A stretch of DNA of 59,350 nt from Lentzea aerocolonigenes (lineage in GTDB: Bacteria; Actinomycetota; Actinomycetes; Mycobacteriales; Pseudonocardiaceae), in NCBI RefSeq assembly GCF_000955955.1, contig NZ_JYJG01000114.1, positions 1-59,350 of the forward strand, given 5' to 3'. Position numbers and translations under genes: made by a program. Under the pieces are notes generated by a model. That model saw nothing but the letters and a program-made list of their open reading frames with translations. It had not been told where the DNA came from and ran no database searches. Every line of letters starts with the position of its first letter. Within the stretch, counting starts at the first letter, position 1. This document shows positions 1-9,300 of this stretch, one piece after another.

Positions 1-118
1 CCAGGTCAGCGCGACCTGACGAAGTACTACTAGCGCGTGGTTCAAAGCTGGGAGCTGGTGCGGGGCGGGCAGACCTGACCCTCCCCCGAGAACCCGATCT
101 ACCCAGGTTGAGAAACGC

Positions 119-1048
119 TCAGTGATCGTGATCGCGGGCGAACTGGGCCGGCGTCTGGCCGTAGTGGCGACGAAACGTCCGGATGAAGTGGCTGCTGTCG
201 GCGAACTGCCAGTGCGCCGCGATCTCCGAAACCGTGGGGTGGGACGGCGAGAGGAGCGCGCGGCGCGCCTGCTCGAGGCGACGTCGGCGGATGTACGCCG
301 CGACGGGCTCGCCGGTTGACGCGAAGGCCCGGTGCAACGTTCGCAGCGAGACCTTGAGGTGGCGCGCCAGCAGCGCTGGTGTCAGGTCCGGGTCGGTGAG
401 CAGTTGATCGGCGAGGTCGCGGGCCGCGTGGACCAGCGGGCCGGCCAGGCCGGGTTCGCCGCCGTCGAGATATCCGTGCAGAACCCCGCGGACCAGCTCC
501 ACCAATGCGTCGCGGCTGGCGCGGACGCCGCCATCGCTGAGGTCGCCGAGTGTCGCGTGGACAACACTCGTGTGTGCCAGCAGCACATGAACTTCCGCGG
601 CGGCGGCCGGGCCGGTCGCTTGCGTGCCGTCGGCGAACAAGCCCAGCGCCTCGGCGGGCAGCCCGATCACCTGGGCGGTAGTGCCCGCGGCGACGTCGTA
701 GCCGGTCAACCCGGTCGAGCGGCTCAGCAGGAACTGGCCGGCGTCGACAGCTATCGTGTCGCGTTCACGTCTGAGGACGTAGGCGCCACGATGCACGACG
801 TAGAGCCGCAGTTCGCCAATGTCGGGAAACGCGGAATCGACCCGTACGCGCGTGGCGGTTTCGAAGTTCGTGATGACCGAGTCCCCGACGCGGGAGGCGA
901 GACCACGAACGACGGCTCCGGCTGTGGCCTCGTGGTGGAACGCGGGCAACGTGAAACCGTCGCCGATCTGCGCTTCCCAGCCGTCGCGGAAGGCGTCGAC
1001 ACCGAGCCGTTCGGTGTCCAGCCGAACCGAGCCGCGTACCGAGTCCAT
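119..1048 (-). CDS. AraC-family transcriptional regulator
   Basis: A protein of about 309 residues with the AraC regulator layout. An N-terminal sensor-like region of about 190 residues is followed by a C-terminal double helix-turn-helix near residues 210-305. The second helix-turn-helix shows the family signature IAAHWQFADSSHFIRTFRRH followed by YGQTPAQF. The region before the DNA-binding domain resembles the AraC_binding_2 cupin-like fold, so a small-molecule ligand is likely but unknown. I chose the ATG at 1048; a TTG 12 bases upstream at 1060 is possible, and neither has a strong ribosome site. It is divergent from the DinB-like gene at 1138, with about 90 bases between the starts, so that gene is the obvious candidate target. 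Confidence 0.85.
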   Translation of the reverse strand: MDSVRGSVRLDTERLGVDAFRDGWEAQIGDGFTLPAFHHEATAGAVVRGLASRVGDSVITNFETATRVRVDSAFPDIGELRLYVVHRGAYVLRRERDTIAVDAGQFLLSRSTGLTGYDVAAGTTAQVIGLPAEALGLFADGTQATGPAAAAEVHVLLAHTSVVHATLGDLSDGGVRASRDALVELVRGVLHGYLDGGEPGLAGPLVHAARDLADQLLTDPDLTPALLARHLKVSLRTLHRAFASTGEPVAAYIRRRRLEQARRALLSPSHPTVSEIAAHWQFADSSHFIRTFRRHYGQTPAQFARDHDH

Positions 1049-1137
1049 CCGGCCATCCAATCACGTGGCACGCATCGTCGATCGAGACGGCACGCGTGTC
1101 CAAGACCGCGGCGGTACCGGATTTCTAGGGTCGGGAC

Positions 1138-1725
1138 GTGGATCCGAAAACCTACCTGCACCTGTACTTGCAGCAGGTGCGCGACGTCCTGGTGTGGAAA
1201 CTCGACGGCCTGTCCGAGTACGACGCGCGCCGGCCGCTCACCCCGACCGGAACCAATCTGCTCGGACTGGTGAAACACCTGACGGGCAACGAGTTCGGCT
1301 ACTTCGGCGAAGTGTTCGACCGACCTGCCGACGCGGGGGAGTGGCTGGTCGACCGCACTCAATCGGAGGACTTCCTCGCCCGCCCCGAGGAGAACCGCGA
1401 GGACGTCATCGCGCAGTACAAACGGTCGTGGGAGCACGCTGACGCCACCATCGCGGCACTCGATCTCGACTCACCCGGCAAGGTGCCCCACTTTCCCGAC
1501 GGCATGCGCGACGTGACCTTGCAGTGGATGCTCGTCCACATGATCACCGAGACCTGCCGGCACGCCGGTCACGCCGACATCGTCCGCGAGCTCATCGATG
1601 GCCGCGCCGGCTACCACCCAACGGTCAGCAACCTTCCCGACGGGCGGTCCGAGTTCCACGATCGTGTCGAGATCGCGGCACGTGAGGCCGCCCGTATCAC
1701 CGGCGACCGCACGCGGGACACGTAG
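1138..1725 (+). CDS. DinB-like (DUF664) protein
   Basis: 195 residues beginning at a GTG. The sequence NLLGLVKHLTGNEFGYFGEV near the N-terminus and MLVHMITETCRHAGHADIVR near residue 125-145 give the histidine pattern of the DinB/YfiT-like metal-binding four-helix bundle, in the DUF664 group common in actinobacteria. Members of this superfamily include mycothiol- and bacillithiol-dependent S-transferases. Catalysis with mycothiol is possible here, but no substrate can be named from the sequence. It faces away from the AraC regulator at 119-1048, which probably controls it. Confidence 0.85.
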   Translation: MDPKTYLHLYLQQVRDVLVWKLDGLSEYDARRPLTPTGTNLLGLVKHLTGNEFGYFGEVFDRPADAGEWLVDRTQSEDFLARPEENREDVIAQYKRSWEHADATIAALDLDSPGKVPHFPDGMRDVTLQWMLVHMITETCRHAGHADIVRELIDGRAGYHPTVSNLPDGRSEFHDRVEIAAREAARITGDRTRDT

Positions 1726-1770
1726 TTCAGAACGTCAGCAGGCGAAGAAGCCGCCCAGCACCGGGCGAGC

Positions 1771-2177
1771 ATGGAGACCGCTCTGGAAGGTCTGCGGGCA
1801 GATCGCCGCCGAGGCCGCGGGAGCGACGATCGTGCACGGCGGCCACCGCGTCGACCGCTCCGGGTTCTACCTCGAGCCGACGATCATCACGGACATCGGC
1901 GAGGACAACCGGGGAGGAGGCGATCCGCCTCGCCAACGCGGCGAAGTACGGCCTGGGCGGCTATGTCTTCGACGCCGGTGCAGAGCACGCCCAGGAGGTG
2001 GCGAGCCGGATCGAGGCGGGCACGGTCTACATCAACTCCTGCTTCGCCGACTCGCCGCGGCTGCCGTTCGGCGGGGTGAAGAACTCCGGGTTCGGCCGCG
2101 AGCTGGCCGAGCTGGGCATCGGCGAGTTCCTCAACCGCAAGCTCGTGCGGGTCGCACATGCCACCATGTCCGCGTGA
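1771..2177 (+). pseudogene. Remnant of an aldehyde dehydrogenase (C-terminal piece, internally deleted)
   Basis: Two adjacent reading frames encode the C-terminal quarter of an NAD(P)-dependent aldehyde dehydrogenase of the succinate-semialdehyde dehydrogenase type. About 1800-1909 in one frame gives AAEAAGATIVHGGHRVDRSG and FYLEPTIITDIGEDN. From 1914 in another frame come EEAIRLANAAKYGLGGYVF and then PFGGVKNSGFGRELAELG up to the stop at 2175-2177. The conserved block that should lie between them (the EEIFGPV segment, about 20 residues) is missing. The first 300 or so residues, including the catalytic cysteine region, are also absent. The piece cannot be functional. The stop overlaps the ATG of the next gene, so that gene was once translationally coupled to the dehydrogenase. 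Confidence 0.85.
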
Positions 2178-3058
2178 TGCCTGAGCTCACGGCCGGGGCG
2201 TGGGCCGAGCAGGAGGCCGGCCGGGTCCGCGACGACCCCGCCGGCCGCTTGGCGTTGATGGAACGCTGTTACTACGGCCCGTTCGGCCATGCGCCGCAGC
2301 ACTTGCCGTTCCGCCGGGCCGCGAGGTCGTTCATGCGCTGGCAGCTTCGTCGCGGCGTGTTGCAGCCCGCGTTCGCCGACCGTCCCGGCAGCCCGTGGTG
2401 GCGGGCGGTGAACGAACGAATCCTGCGTGACGGCTGCGAGTCGGTGGGGCTGAGCGGCGGGCTGAGCGGGCCGCCGTCGTCGCACACGGCCGCTCAGTGG
2501 CTGGCCTTCGCGCGCCGCCCCACCGCGCAGGCCTGGTACCGCGCGCACAACGGCAGCGTGGTCGCGGCTTATCTGGAACACCGCGAGCTGGCGGAGAAGG
2601 AGAACGAGCCGGAGCGGTTCTTCATGAACGTCATCCTGTGCCGGGTGCTCTACACCCACGCCCTGGTCGCCGCGCCCCGGCTCTCGCTGGGCTGGTTGCG
2701 TGCGCTCGCACCGCTGCTCGGCGACCCGAGGCTCGGGATGACGGGCATCTTCCTGCAGCTGTCCCGCGTGCTGCCGGACCGGTACCCGCTGAGCGACGAC
2801 GTGCCGTACTTCCTCGGCCAGGAGCACGGGTTCGCCCGGCTCGTCGACTTCGGGATGATCGCGCCCCGGCTGCGGCAGCTCTACGAGTGGTCGGCCCGCG
2901 AACTGGCGGCGCCCGGCCTGCTCGACTGCGTTCGCGACGGCGCCCTGACCTACGCCTGGAGGTTCGAGGACCGGCACGTCTGGGACCCGCCCCGCTCGCT
3001 CGTCATCCCGGTCATCCAGCGGATCCTGCCGGCGCGTGCAGAGTCGGTGATCTCCTGA
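2177..3058 (+). CDS. Conserved hypothetical protein
   Basis: 293 residues. The ATG at 2177 overlaps the last base of the stop of the dehydrogenase remnant. The reading frame is open further upstream, but that part lies in the remnant and is not part of this protein. It is a soluble, arginine- and leucine-rich, mostly helical protein with no signal peptide, clear membrane segment or catalytic motif that I recognise. Codon use is typical of the window, so it is probably a real gene. The former coupling to an aldehyde dehydrogenase is the only functional hint. Its 3' end overlaps the convergent WYL regulator gene by 47 bases. Confidence 0.65.
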   Translation: MPELTAGAWAEQEAGRVRDDPAGRLALMERCYYGPFGHAPQHLPFRRAARSFMRWQLRRGVLQPAFADRPGSPWWRAVNERILRDGCESVGLSGGLSGPPSSHTAAQWLAFARRPTAQAWYRAHNGSVVAAYLEHRELAEKENEPERFFMNVILCRVLYTHALVAAPRLSLGWLRALAPLLGDPRLGMTGIFLQLSRVLPDRYPLSDDVPYFLGQEHGFARLVDFGMIAPRLRQLYEWSARELAAPGLLDCVRDGALTYAWRFEDRHVWDPPRSLVIPVIQRILPARAESVIS

Positions 3059-4049
3059 GCGGATCCGCTGCTGCCGCCGCCTGCTGCGTGACCGACCACC
3101 GCGCGGCGCGTTCGGACAGCTCGGCGAACGCCTCGCGCAGCTCGGGCGGTCCGATCACCTCGATCTCCGCGTCGAACCGGGCCAGTTTCGCGGCCAGCGC
3201 GGCCCACGACCACGATCCGGTCAGCAGCCGGGTCTTCGCCGGACCGACCTCCTCTGCGGTGTCGTCGCCGGTGAACGGGGCGACGTCGGCGAGGGACAGG
3301 GCGAGCACGACCTCGCCGCGGCACGGCCAGGCGTTGACCGTGTCCGAGCCCTTGAACCGCGCGGACAGGAAGGCCGACACGTCGCCGCCGGGCACCTGTC
3401 GCGGTGTGAACCGGGGTCCGTTGGGCACGCGGAGGGTCATCCGGTCGGCGCGATAGGTCCGCCAGTCGTCGCGTTCCGGACTCCACCCGACGAGGTACCA
3501 GCGGCCCGCGCGGACCACGAGGTGGTGCGGCTGCACCCGACGTTGCCGGGACTCGTGTCCGGGTGCGAGGTAGTCGAACCGGAGCTCCTCGCGGGCGCGG
3601 ATCGCGGTGCTCAACGCCACCAGCAGTTCCGTGTCCACCTGGGCGCCACCACTGGCCGGTTCGATCTCCAGCGCGTCGATGCGTTGACGTAGCCGTACAG
3701 GCATCACCTGGCGGACGGTCGCGAGTGCCCGTGCCGCGGCCTCCTCGATGCCCGCCCCGGTGCCGACGGCGATCCGCAACGCCACGGCGAGCGCGACCGC
3801 CTGGTCCTCGTCGAACAGCAGCGGCGGAACCTGGCTGCCCGCTTCGAGCCGGTAGCCGCCGTCGGGCCCCTTGACCGCGTGCACGACGTATCCGAGCTCG
3901 CGCAACCGGTCGACGTCGCGGCGGACCGTGCGTTCGCTGACGCCGAGCCGTTCGGCCAGCAGCAGACCCGGCCAGTCGCGGCGGACCTGCAGCAGCGACA
4001 GCAACGACAGCAGGCGGCCAGAGGTGGTCGTCGAGGTGGCGATGGGCAT
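3012..4049 (-). CDS. WYL-domain helix-turn-helix transcriptional regulator (YafY/DeoR type)
   Basis: 345 residues. An N-terminal winged helix (about residues 8-65) contains LLLAERLGVSERTVRRDVDR. A WYL domain follows around residues 140-220 with RWYLVGWSPERDDWRTYRAD, where the family name residues appear as W-Y-L. WYL proteins usually repress or activate by sensing nucleic acid or small ligands. It is divergent from the VOC gene at 4112. The 62-base gap contains a perfect 10-bp inverted repeat, which is the likely operator for both genes. The pairing of this regulator type with a VOC protein is common in actinobacteria. Confidence 0.9.
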   Translation of the reverse strand: MPIATSTTTSGRLLSLLSLLQVRRDWPGLLLAERLGVSERTVRRDVDRLRELGYVVHAVKGPDGGYRLEAGSQVPPLLFDEDQAVALAVALRIAVGTGAGIEEAAARALATVRQVMPVRLRQRIDALEIEPASGGAQVDTELLVALSTAIRAREELRFDYLAPGHESRQRRVQPHHLVVRAGRWYLVGWSPERDDWRTYRADRMTLRVPNGPRFTPRQVPGGDVSAFLSARFKGSDTVNAWPCRGEVVLALSLADVAPFTGDDTAEEVGPAKTRLLTGSWSWAALAAKLARFDAEIEVIGPPELREAFAELSERAARWSVTQQAAAAADPLRRSPTLHAPAGSAG

Positions 4050-4067
4050 GTTCTCAGCTTGGCACGA

Positions 4068-4093
4068 GTAGCGGACGTTCCCTGTCCGCTACT
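4068..4093. promoter_or_regulatory. Inverted-repeat operator between WYL regulator and VOC gene
   Basis: AGTAGCGGAC at 4068-4077 and GTCCGCTACT at 4084-4093 are exact reverse complements separated by 6 bases. The site lies midway between the two divergent starts at 4049 and 4112, where a dimeric repressor would block both promoters. Binding by the adjacent WYL protein is inferred from position. Confidence 0.7.
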
Positions 4094-4111
4094 GCTGACA
4101 AAGTCCGTCTC

Positions 4112-4564
4112 ATGTCACTCAACGCAGTCCCTCACCTGAACTTCCGCGGCCAGGCCAGGGAGGCCCTGGAGTTCTACCGGTCGGTCTTCGGCGGGCAGCT
4201 CACCGTCATCACCTACGGCGACTTCGGCATGCCCGCGGAGGTGCCCGGTGCCCAGAACGTCGTCTTCGGCGAGGTCGTGGCCGAGAACGGCTTCCGCGTC
4301 ATGGCCTACGACGTGCCCGGCACGGACGAGCCGGTCGTCGACAGGCGCACCACCCGTCGCGAGAACGGCACGACGATCACCGAGGAGCCGTTCTTCCTGT
4401 CCGTGCGGGGCTCCAGCGTCGGCGAGGTCGCCCCGATCTGGGACGGCCTCGCCGACGGAGCTTCCGTGATCGAGAAGTTCGGCCCGGCGCAGTGGGCACC
4501 GGCGTTCGGGATGCTGGCCGACCGGTTCGGCGTCACCTGGATCGTCGACGTGGCTCAGGCCTGA
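4112..4564 (+). CDS. VOC-family (PhnB-like) protein
   Basis: 150 residues. The start PHLNFRGQAREALEFYRSVF and the motif TVITYGDFGMP are typical of the PhnB / 3-demethylubiquinone-9 methyltransferase-like branch of the vicinal oxygen chelate superfamily. The end FGVTWIVDVAQ is also characteristic of the fold. Members bind metal or small hydrophobic ligands; a specific reaction cannot be assigned. It is transcribed away from the WYL regulator and shares the operator at 4068-4093. Its stop overlaps the 3' end of the convergent EamA transporter gene by 10 bases. Confidence 0.85.
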   Translation: MSLNAVPHLNFRGQAREALEFYRSVFGGQLTVITYGDFGMPAEVPGAQNVVFGEVVAENGFRVMAYDVPGTDEPVVDRRTTRRENGTTITEEPFFLSVRGSSVGEVAPIWDGLADGASVIEKFGPAQWAPAFGMLADRFGVTWIVDVAQA

Positions 4565-5499
4565 GCGAGGGCGGGTGCGGCCGGCTCGACCGGCCGCTCC
4601 GCCCGGACCGCGGCGATGCCACCGACGATCAGCAAGCCGCCGGACAGCTGCAACAGCGTGAGGCCCTCACCCAGCAGCAGCCACGCGAACAGCGACGCCG
4701 ACACGACCTCCAGCAGCGCGACGAACGACCCGAGCCGCGACCCGAGGATCCCGGACGCGGTGATGCCGGTCGCGTAGGCCAGCGCGGTACCGATGACCGC
4801 GACCACCAGCAACGGCACCCACCAGGCAGTGGCCGTCTGGCCGTCGAACAGCGGCACATCGCCGAACGTCGCGGTGAACGGCAGCAGCCCGGTCGCCCCG
4901 ACGACCGCCAGCACCGGTGCGGCCAGCAACATCCCCGCCCCGGCGAGCGCGACCGGCGGAAGGCCGTTGTTGGGACGCCCGGCGATCGCGAAGTACACGG
5001 CGCACGCGATGGCGGCACCGAACGCGGCGACCACGCCGATCGGGTCGACGGCCTGGATCGCACCCGGCCCGATCACGAGCACCAGCCCGCCGATCGCGAG
5101 CAGCGAGCCGATCAGCACGACCGGCGCGGGTGTCCTGCCGCTGACCGCCCAGGCGAACCCGACCAGCAGCAACGGCGCGAGGAACTCGATGAGCAACGCC
5201 GTCGCCACCGGGATGCGGCTGATCGCGGCGAAGTAGAGGACCTGCGTGGCCGCGACCCCGACGACGCCCATGCCGAGCACGGGCCACCGCGCCTGCCAGA
5301 GCAGGTCCCATCTGCCTCTCAGGGAGAACACGACGAACGGCAGCAACACGAGCCCGGCCGTGAACGCTCGCACCGTGACCGCGGCAGCCGGCGACCACCC
5401 GGCTTCCAGCAGCGGTTTGACGAACGCTCCCGACGTGCCGAACGAGATGAACGAGACCGCCGCCGCGATCAGACCCGCGGACTTCGACCCAACCCCCAC
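4555..5499 (-). CDS. EamA/DMT-family transporter
   Basis: 314 residues with about ten hydrophobic segments in two similar halves, as in the drug/metabolite transporter superfamily (RhaT/YdcZ type). The start MGVGSKSAGLIAAAVSFISF leads straight into the first membrane helix. LLLVGFAWAVSGRTPAPVVL lies near the middle. The GTG start at 5499 is preceded by a GGGAGG ribosome site. It probably exports a small metabolite or amino acid. It is divergent from the CGNR-type gene at 5583, a likely local regulator. Confidence 0.88.
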   Translation of the reverse strand: MGVGSKSAGLIAAAVSFISFGTSGAFVKPLLEAGWSPAAAVTVRAFTAGLVLLPFVVFSLRGRWDLLWQARWPVLGMGVVGVAATQVLYFAAISRIPVATALLIEFLAPLLLVGFAWAVSGRTPAPVVLIGSLLAIGGLVLVIGPGAIQAVDPIGVVAAFGAAIACAVYFAIAGRPNNGLPPVALAGAGMLLAAPVLAVVGATGLLPFTATFGDVPLFDGQTATAWWVPLLVVAVIGTALAYATGITASGILGSRLGSFVALLEVVSASLFAWLLLGEGLTLLQLSGGLLIVGGIAAVRAERPVEPAAPALAQA

Positions 5500-5582
5500 G
5501 CCTGCCTCCCACTCCTTGGTCGTGTCATGGCCTAACCTGGCTCACACCCCTGACGGTAGGCTGGTGCGAGTAAGGAGTCAAT

Positions 5583-6119
5583 TTGCGTTTTGCCCATGAC
5601 ACGGAGGAGGTGCTCGGCTTCGTCGTGGCCCTGTGCAATACCGAACCGCCGGCCTCGCGCAGCGGTGCCGACGAGCTGGCCACGATCGAGCAGCTCGACG
5701 CGCTGCTCGTGGCACACGGCTACACCGGACGCGTGGACCACGACGAGGCGGAACTGCGCGACGTCCACCGCACACGCACGCTGCTGCGGCACGCGTGGAC
5801 GCTGGACCGCGACGACTGCGTCGAGGCCGTGAACAAGATGCTGCGCGACGCTCGGGCGTTGCCGCGCCTCGTCCGGCACGACGAGCAGGACTGGCACATG
5901 CACGCCACCGAGCCCGACGCACCGCTGGCCGAACGGATGCGGGTGGAGGCCGCGCTCGCGTTCATCGACGTGATCAGGATGAACGAGATGGGCCGGCTGC
6001 GGATCTGCGCGGCCGACGACTGCACCGGGTTGCTGCTCGACCTGTCGCGCAACGGGCTCAAGCGGTGCGGCAACCGGATGAACATGATCGCGTTCCGGGA
6101 GCGCCGCGCGGAGAGCTAG
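5583..6119 (+). CDS. CGNR zinc-finger (ABATE-domain) putative regulator
   Basis: 178 residues starting at TTG, with AAGGAG at 5572-5577 five bases upstream. The C-terminus RICAADDCTGLLLDLSRNG followed by KRCGNRMNM carries the CGNR zinc-finger cysteines. The N-terminal 120 residues match the ABATE (ligand-sensing) layout. Such proteins are regarded as stress-inducible transcription regulators. It is divergent from the EamA exporter, which it probably controls. Confidence 0.85.
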   Translation: MRFAHDTEEVLGFVVALCNTEPPASRSGADELATIEQLDALLVAHGYTGRVDHDEAELRDVHRTRTLLRHAWTLDRDDCVEAVNKMLRDARALPRLVRHDEQDWHMHATEPDAPLAERMRVEAALAFIDVIRMNEMGRLRICAADDCTGLLLDLSRNGLKRCGNRMNMIAFRERRAES

Positions 6120-6267
6120 CTTTCGTACTTTCCTTCGTAGCAACCAAGAATAGGTGACGATCACTCTGTTTTTGCTGGTCAGAACCAGTGTCGCGCTAGG
6201 CCGTTCGAGTGGTCTTGGTGAAGGTTGACTGTGCTCCATTCGCACCGTGTGCTTCGCTCCGTCTGCC

Positions 6268-6291
6268 GTAGAGCCAAGGGGAAGGCTCTAC
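6268..6291 (+). promoter_or_regulatory. Perfect 8-bp hairpin upstream of the giant secreted protein gene
   Basis: GTAGAGCC at 6268-6275 and GGCTCTAC at 6284-6291 flank an 8-base loop, 17 bases before the GTG start at 6308. It could be an operator or a leader stem. The rest of 6120-6307 holds no gene that I can see. Confidence 0.45.
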
Positions 6292-6307
6292 CGACGGGGG
6301 AGTCGTT

Positions 6308-9300
6308 GTGGCATCAGCACGTCTGCGCATGGGCACGTTGGCCGTGATCACCGCTCTGGCGACCACGCTCGCCGTGGCACCGGCCCACGCCGAGCCGGCA
6401 CCCGCACCACCACCGACGACCCAGCCGGACCAGAACGCGACGCCACCACCACAACTCGCCCAGAATCCCAAGCAGACCCAGGACAGACTCGGCGCGCAGG
6501 CCACGGCGACACCTCCCGCGGCGCCGGGCGAGCTGGGACCGATCGACCCCGGCAAGGACGGCTCGCCGGACATCGCGAAGGAACCCTCCAAGGCGCAGCC
6601 CATCGCGCCGCTGCCCGCGCTGGACCCCGGACCTGACGGCCGCGTGCCGGTCGACCGCGTGCCGATCGCGCCGAACCCTCCGGTCACGCCGTCCAATTTG
6701 GACCTTCCACAGCGACCCGGTCAGGAGCTCGTCGACGCCACGAGCGCAGAGGCGCTGGCCACGCTCGCGAACGCCGGGCGCACCAAGGACGGCAAGCCCG
6801 CACTCGACGCCGATGCGTTGCAGCCGCAGGTGAAGTCCGCGCAGGTGGTCGACCCGAGCCGGCCGGCCACGCTGCAGGAGCTGATCGACGCGCTGACGTC
6901 CGGCAACCTGCCACCGCCGCTGCCCGTCGACCCATTGGCGTTGCTGCAGCAGCTGCCCGACGGCATCCCGAGGATCACCTACCGCGTCTGCTCCGAGTCG
7001 CAGACCAAGGCCGTGTCCTGCTCGCTCACCCTGCCGCTCGGTGTGCCCGCGATCGTCGACGTCACCGGTGACCGCACGCCGGACGTGCTGACCGACCTCG
7101 TGCCCGTCGCCGCGCCCGGCGACATCGCGGGCGTCGTCAGGGAGCTCACGAACCTCGACCGCGAGATCAAAACCGCCACAGACCGGCTCAACGTCGTCAA
7201 CGAGCTGCTGAAGGACCCGCTCAACGTCATCCTGCACCCCGAGCTGCTGATCGAGCGGCTCAACCTCGAAAAGCTGCTGGAAGACCTGGGGAACACGCTC
7301 AAGACCAAGACCGAGGCGCTGCTCAACCTCATCCACCTCGGCCTCGGCGTGGTCAACCTCCGGTTGCCCACCAGCGAGTTCGCCGGACGCGACCTGCCCG
7401 CGCACGTGTGGGCCGTCTACGACCTCCCGACGCACAAGCGGCTGTCGGTCGGCTTCGACGGGTTCCGGCGCGGCGCGGGGCTGCCCACCGCGGCGGTCGG
7501 GCTCTACACCTTCGCACCGTTGCAGGTGCTGCGCGGCATCTTCGACATCAAGGCGAACGTGCTGCAGGCCGGCGCGGCCGGGTCGCTCGCCATCACCGCC
7601 GGGCTCTCGAACGTCACGGACGACGACCAGGGCCTGGCCTACGACCCGACTGTGGCGAGCGCGCGGTTCGAGCCCGTGCCGAACGTCTTCACCGCGCACG
7701 CGTTCATCGATCCCGGCGCGAGCGACCGCGACCAGAAGGCCACGGTCGACGCGCAGGTCACCAAACGCACCAAGCTCGACGTGCAGGTGCTGTCGAACTC
7801 CAGTGCTGCCGACAGGTTCGACCAGCTCGTCGTCGACCAGCTGCCGAACTCGGTGTCGGCCGCGCTCACCCGTCCACGCGACGGCGGTGACGACATCGTC
7901 GACTACACCGCGAGCGACGCGATCAACGACGTGCTGTTCGCCGACTTCGTCTACGCCGGGGAGCGGCTCGACGCGTCCGTCCGGGCCGCGGCGAAGAACC
8001 TGCCCACCCAGTGGCGTGGTGCGCTCAACTCGGCGAGCGACCGGGTGACGCTCGACTACGACGCGAACGCCGCACTGTCCAGTTTGGACGTCTCGTTCTT
8101 CGACCGCGATCCGGCCATCGTGCTGCGCGGCGTGTTGAAGGACCTGCCGACCGTGATCAACGTGGACGCGAACCTGCCCGGCAGGCACGTCCTGTTCGAC
8201 GCGAGCACGCCGCTCGGTTCGGCGGAGGTGTTCGTGTCCAAGGAACTCGGCGACTACGCGCCGCTCCAGGGCGACCACGCGACGGCCGTGCTGAGCGGGA
8301 CGAAGCTCGGCGCCAGCGCCCGTGTCACCGGGCTGCGCAAGATCGACGTGTACTTCGACCAGCATCCCCGTGGTGGCACCGAGTTCTCACCGGGCGGCCA
8401 GCCGTTCGTCGCCGCGGGAGTGATCGACGGCAAGCAGAAGACCCGCCTCGACGTGTCGAACCTGCCCGCCACCCTGGGATTCGACCTCGACACCACAGCG
8501 CGCCGCGTGCAGTTCAACGCGAGCGACGTGGTGCAACGGGTCAAGGCCGCCTACGTCGACACCGCTTCCGGGCCGAGCGCGGTCGCCGCTATCAACGGGC
8601 TGCCGCAGACCGTGGACGTGCGCTACGACCTCGGTGACAAGCCCAAGGTGAGCTACCGGGCGTCCAGTGCGGTGCCGCGGGCCGAGCTCTTCGTGAGCCC
8701 GCAAGGGGTCGAGCGGCTCGATCCGACCGGCAACCACTACCTCTCCACGGCTCTCACCGACCTGCCGACCGAGGTCGACGTGCTGGTCGACCTGCCCAAG
8801 CGGCACCTGGACGGCACGTCGTCCGCGCCGATCGGGTCCATCGCGGCCGTCGCGCGGGTGCCGTTCTCCGGCCGCGACTTCCTCGCGATCGGTGAGCTCA
8901 CCGGCGTTCCGGCCAAGTACGACGCGGACTTCGCCGACGGACTCATGCGGTTCCGCGGCCTGTCGGGCGCGCTCGGGGCGGCACGGTTCTCCGTCACGAA
9001 CCACGGCGGCGCCACCATGCCGGCCGGGCAGCACGTCTCGGCGCACTACCGCCAGGTCACCGGCGACTTCGACGGCAGTGTGAGCATCCGCAACCTCACG
9101 CTGGCCGAGTACGCCCGCGGGCCTGCGAAGCAGGTGGCGAACCTGCAGCTGAACACCGACGGCCAGCCGGTGTTCGTGGACGCGGACGTGGTGCTCGCCG
9201 CGAACGGTGCTGATGACACGCGCCTCGCCGTGACCTCGCGCATCGACCACCTGCCGACGAATCTCACGCTCACGATCGACCTCGCCGACGGCAAGCTCAC

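Noticed and set aside
1..118. End of a gene entering from the left
   Set aside because: A short frame ends at a stop at 31-33, but it is too short to judge, and the rest of the 118 bases shows no coding signal that I can support.
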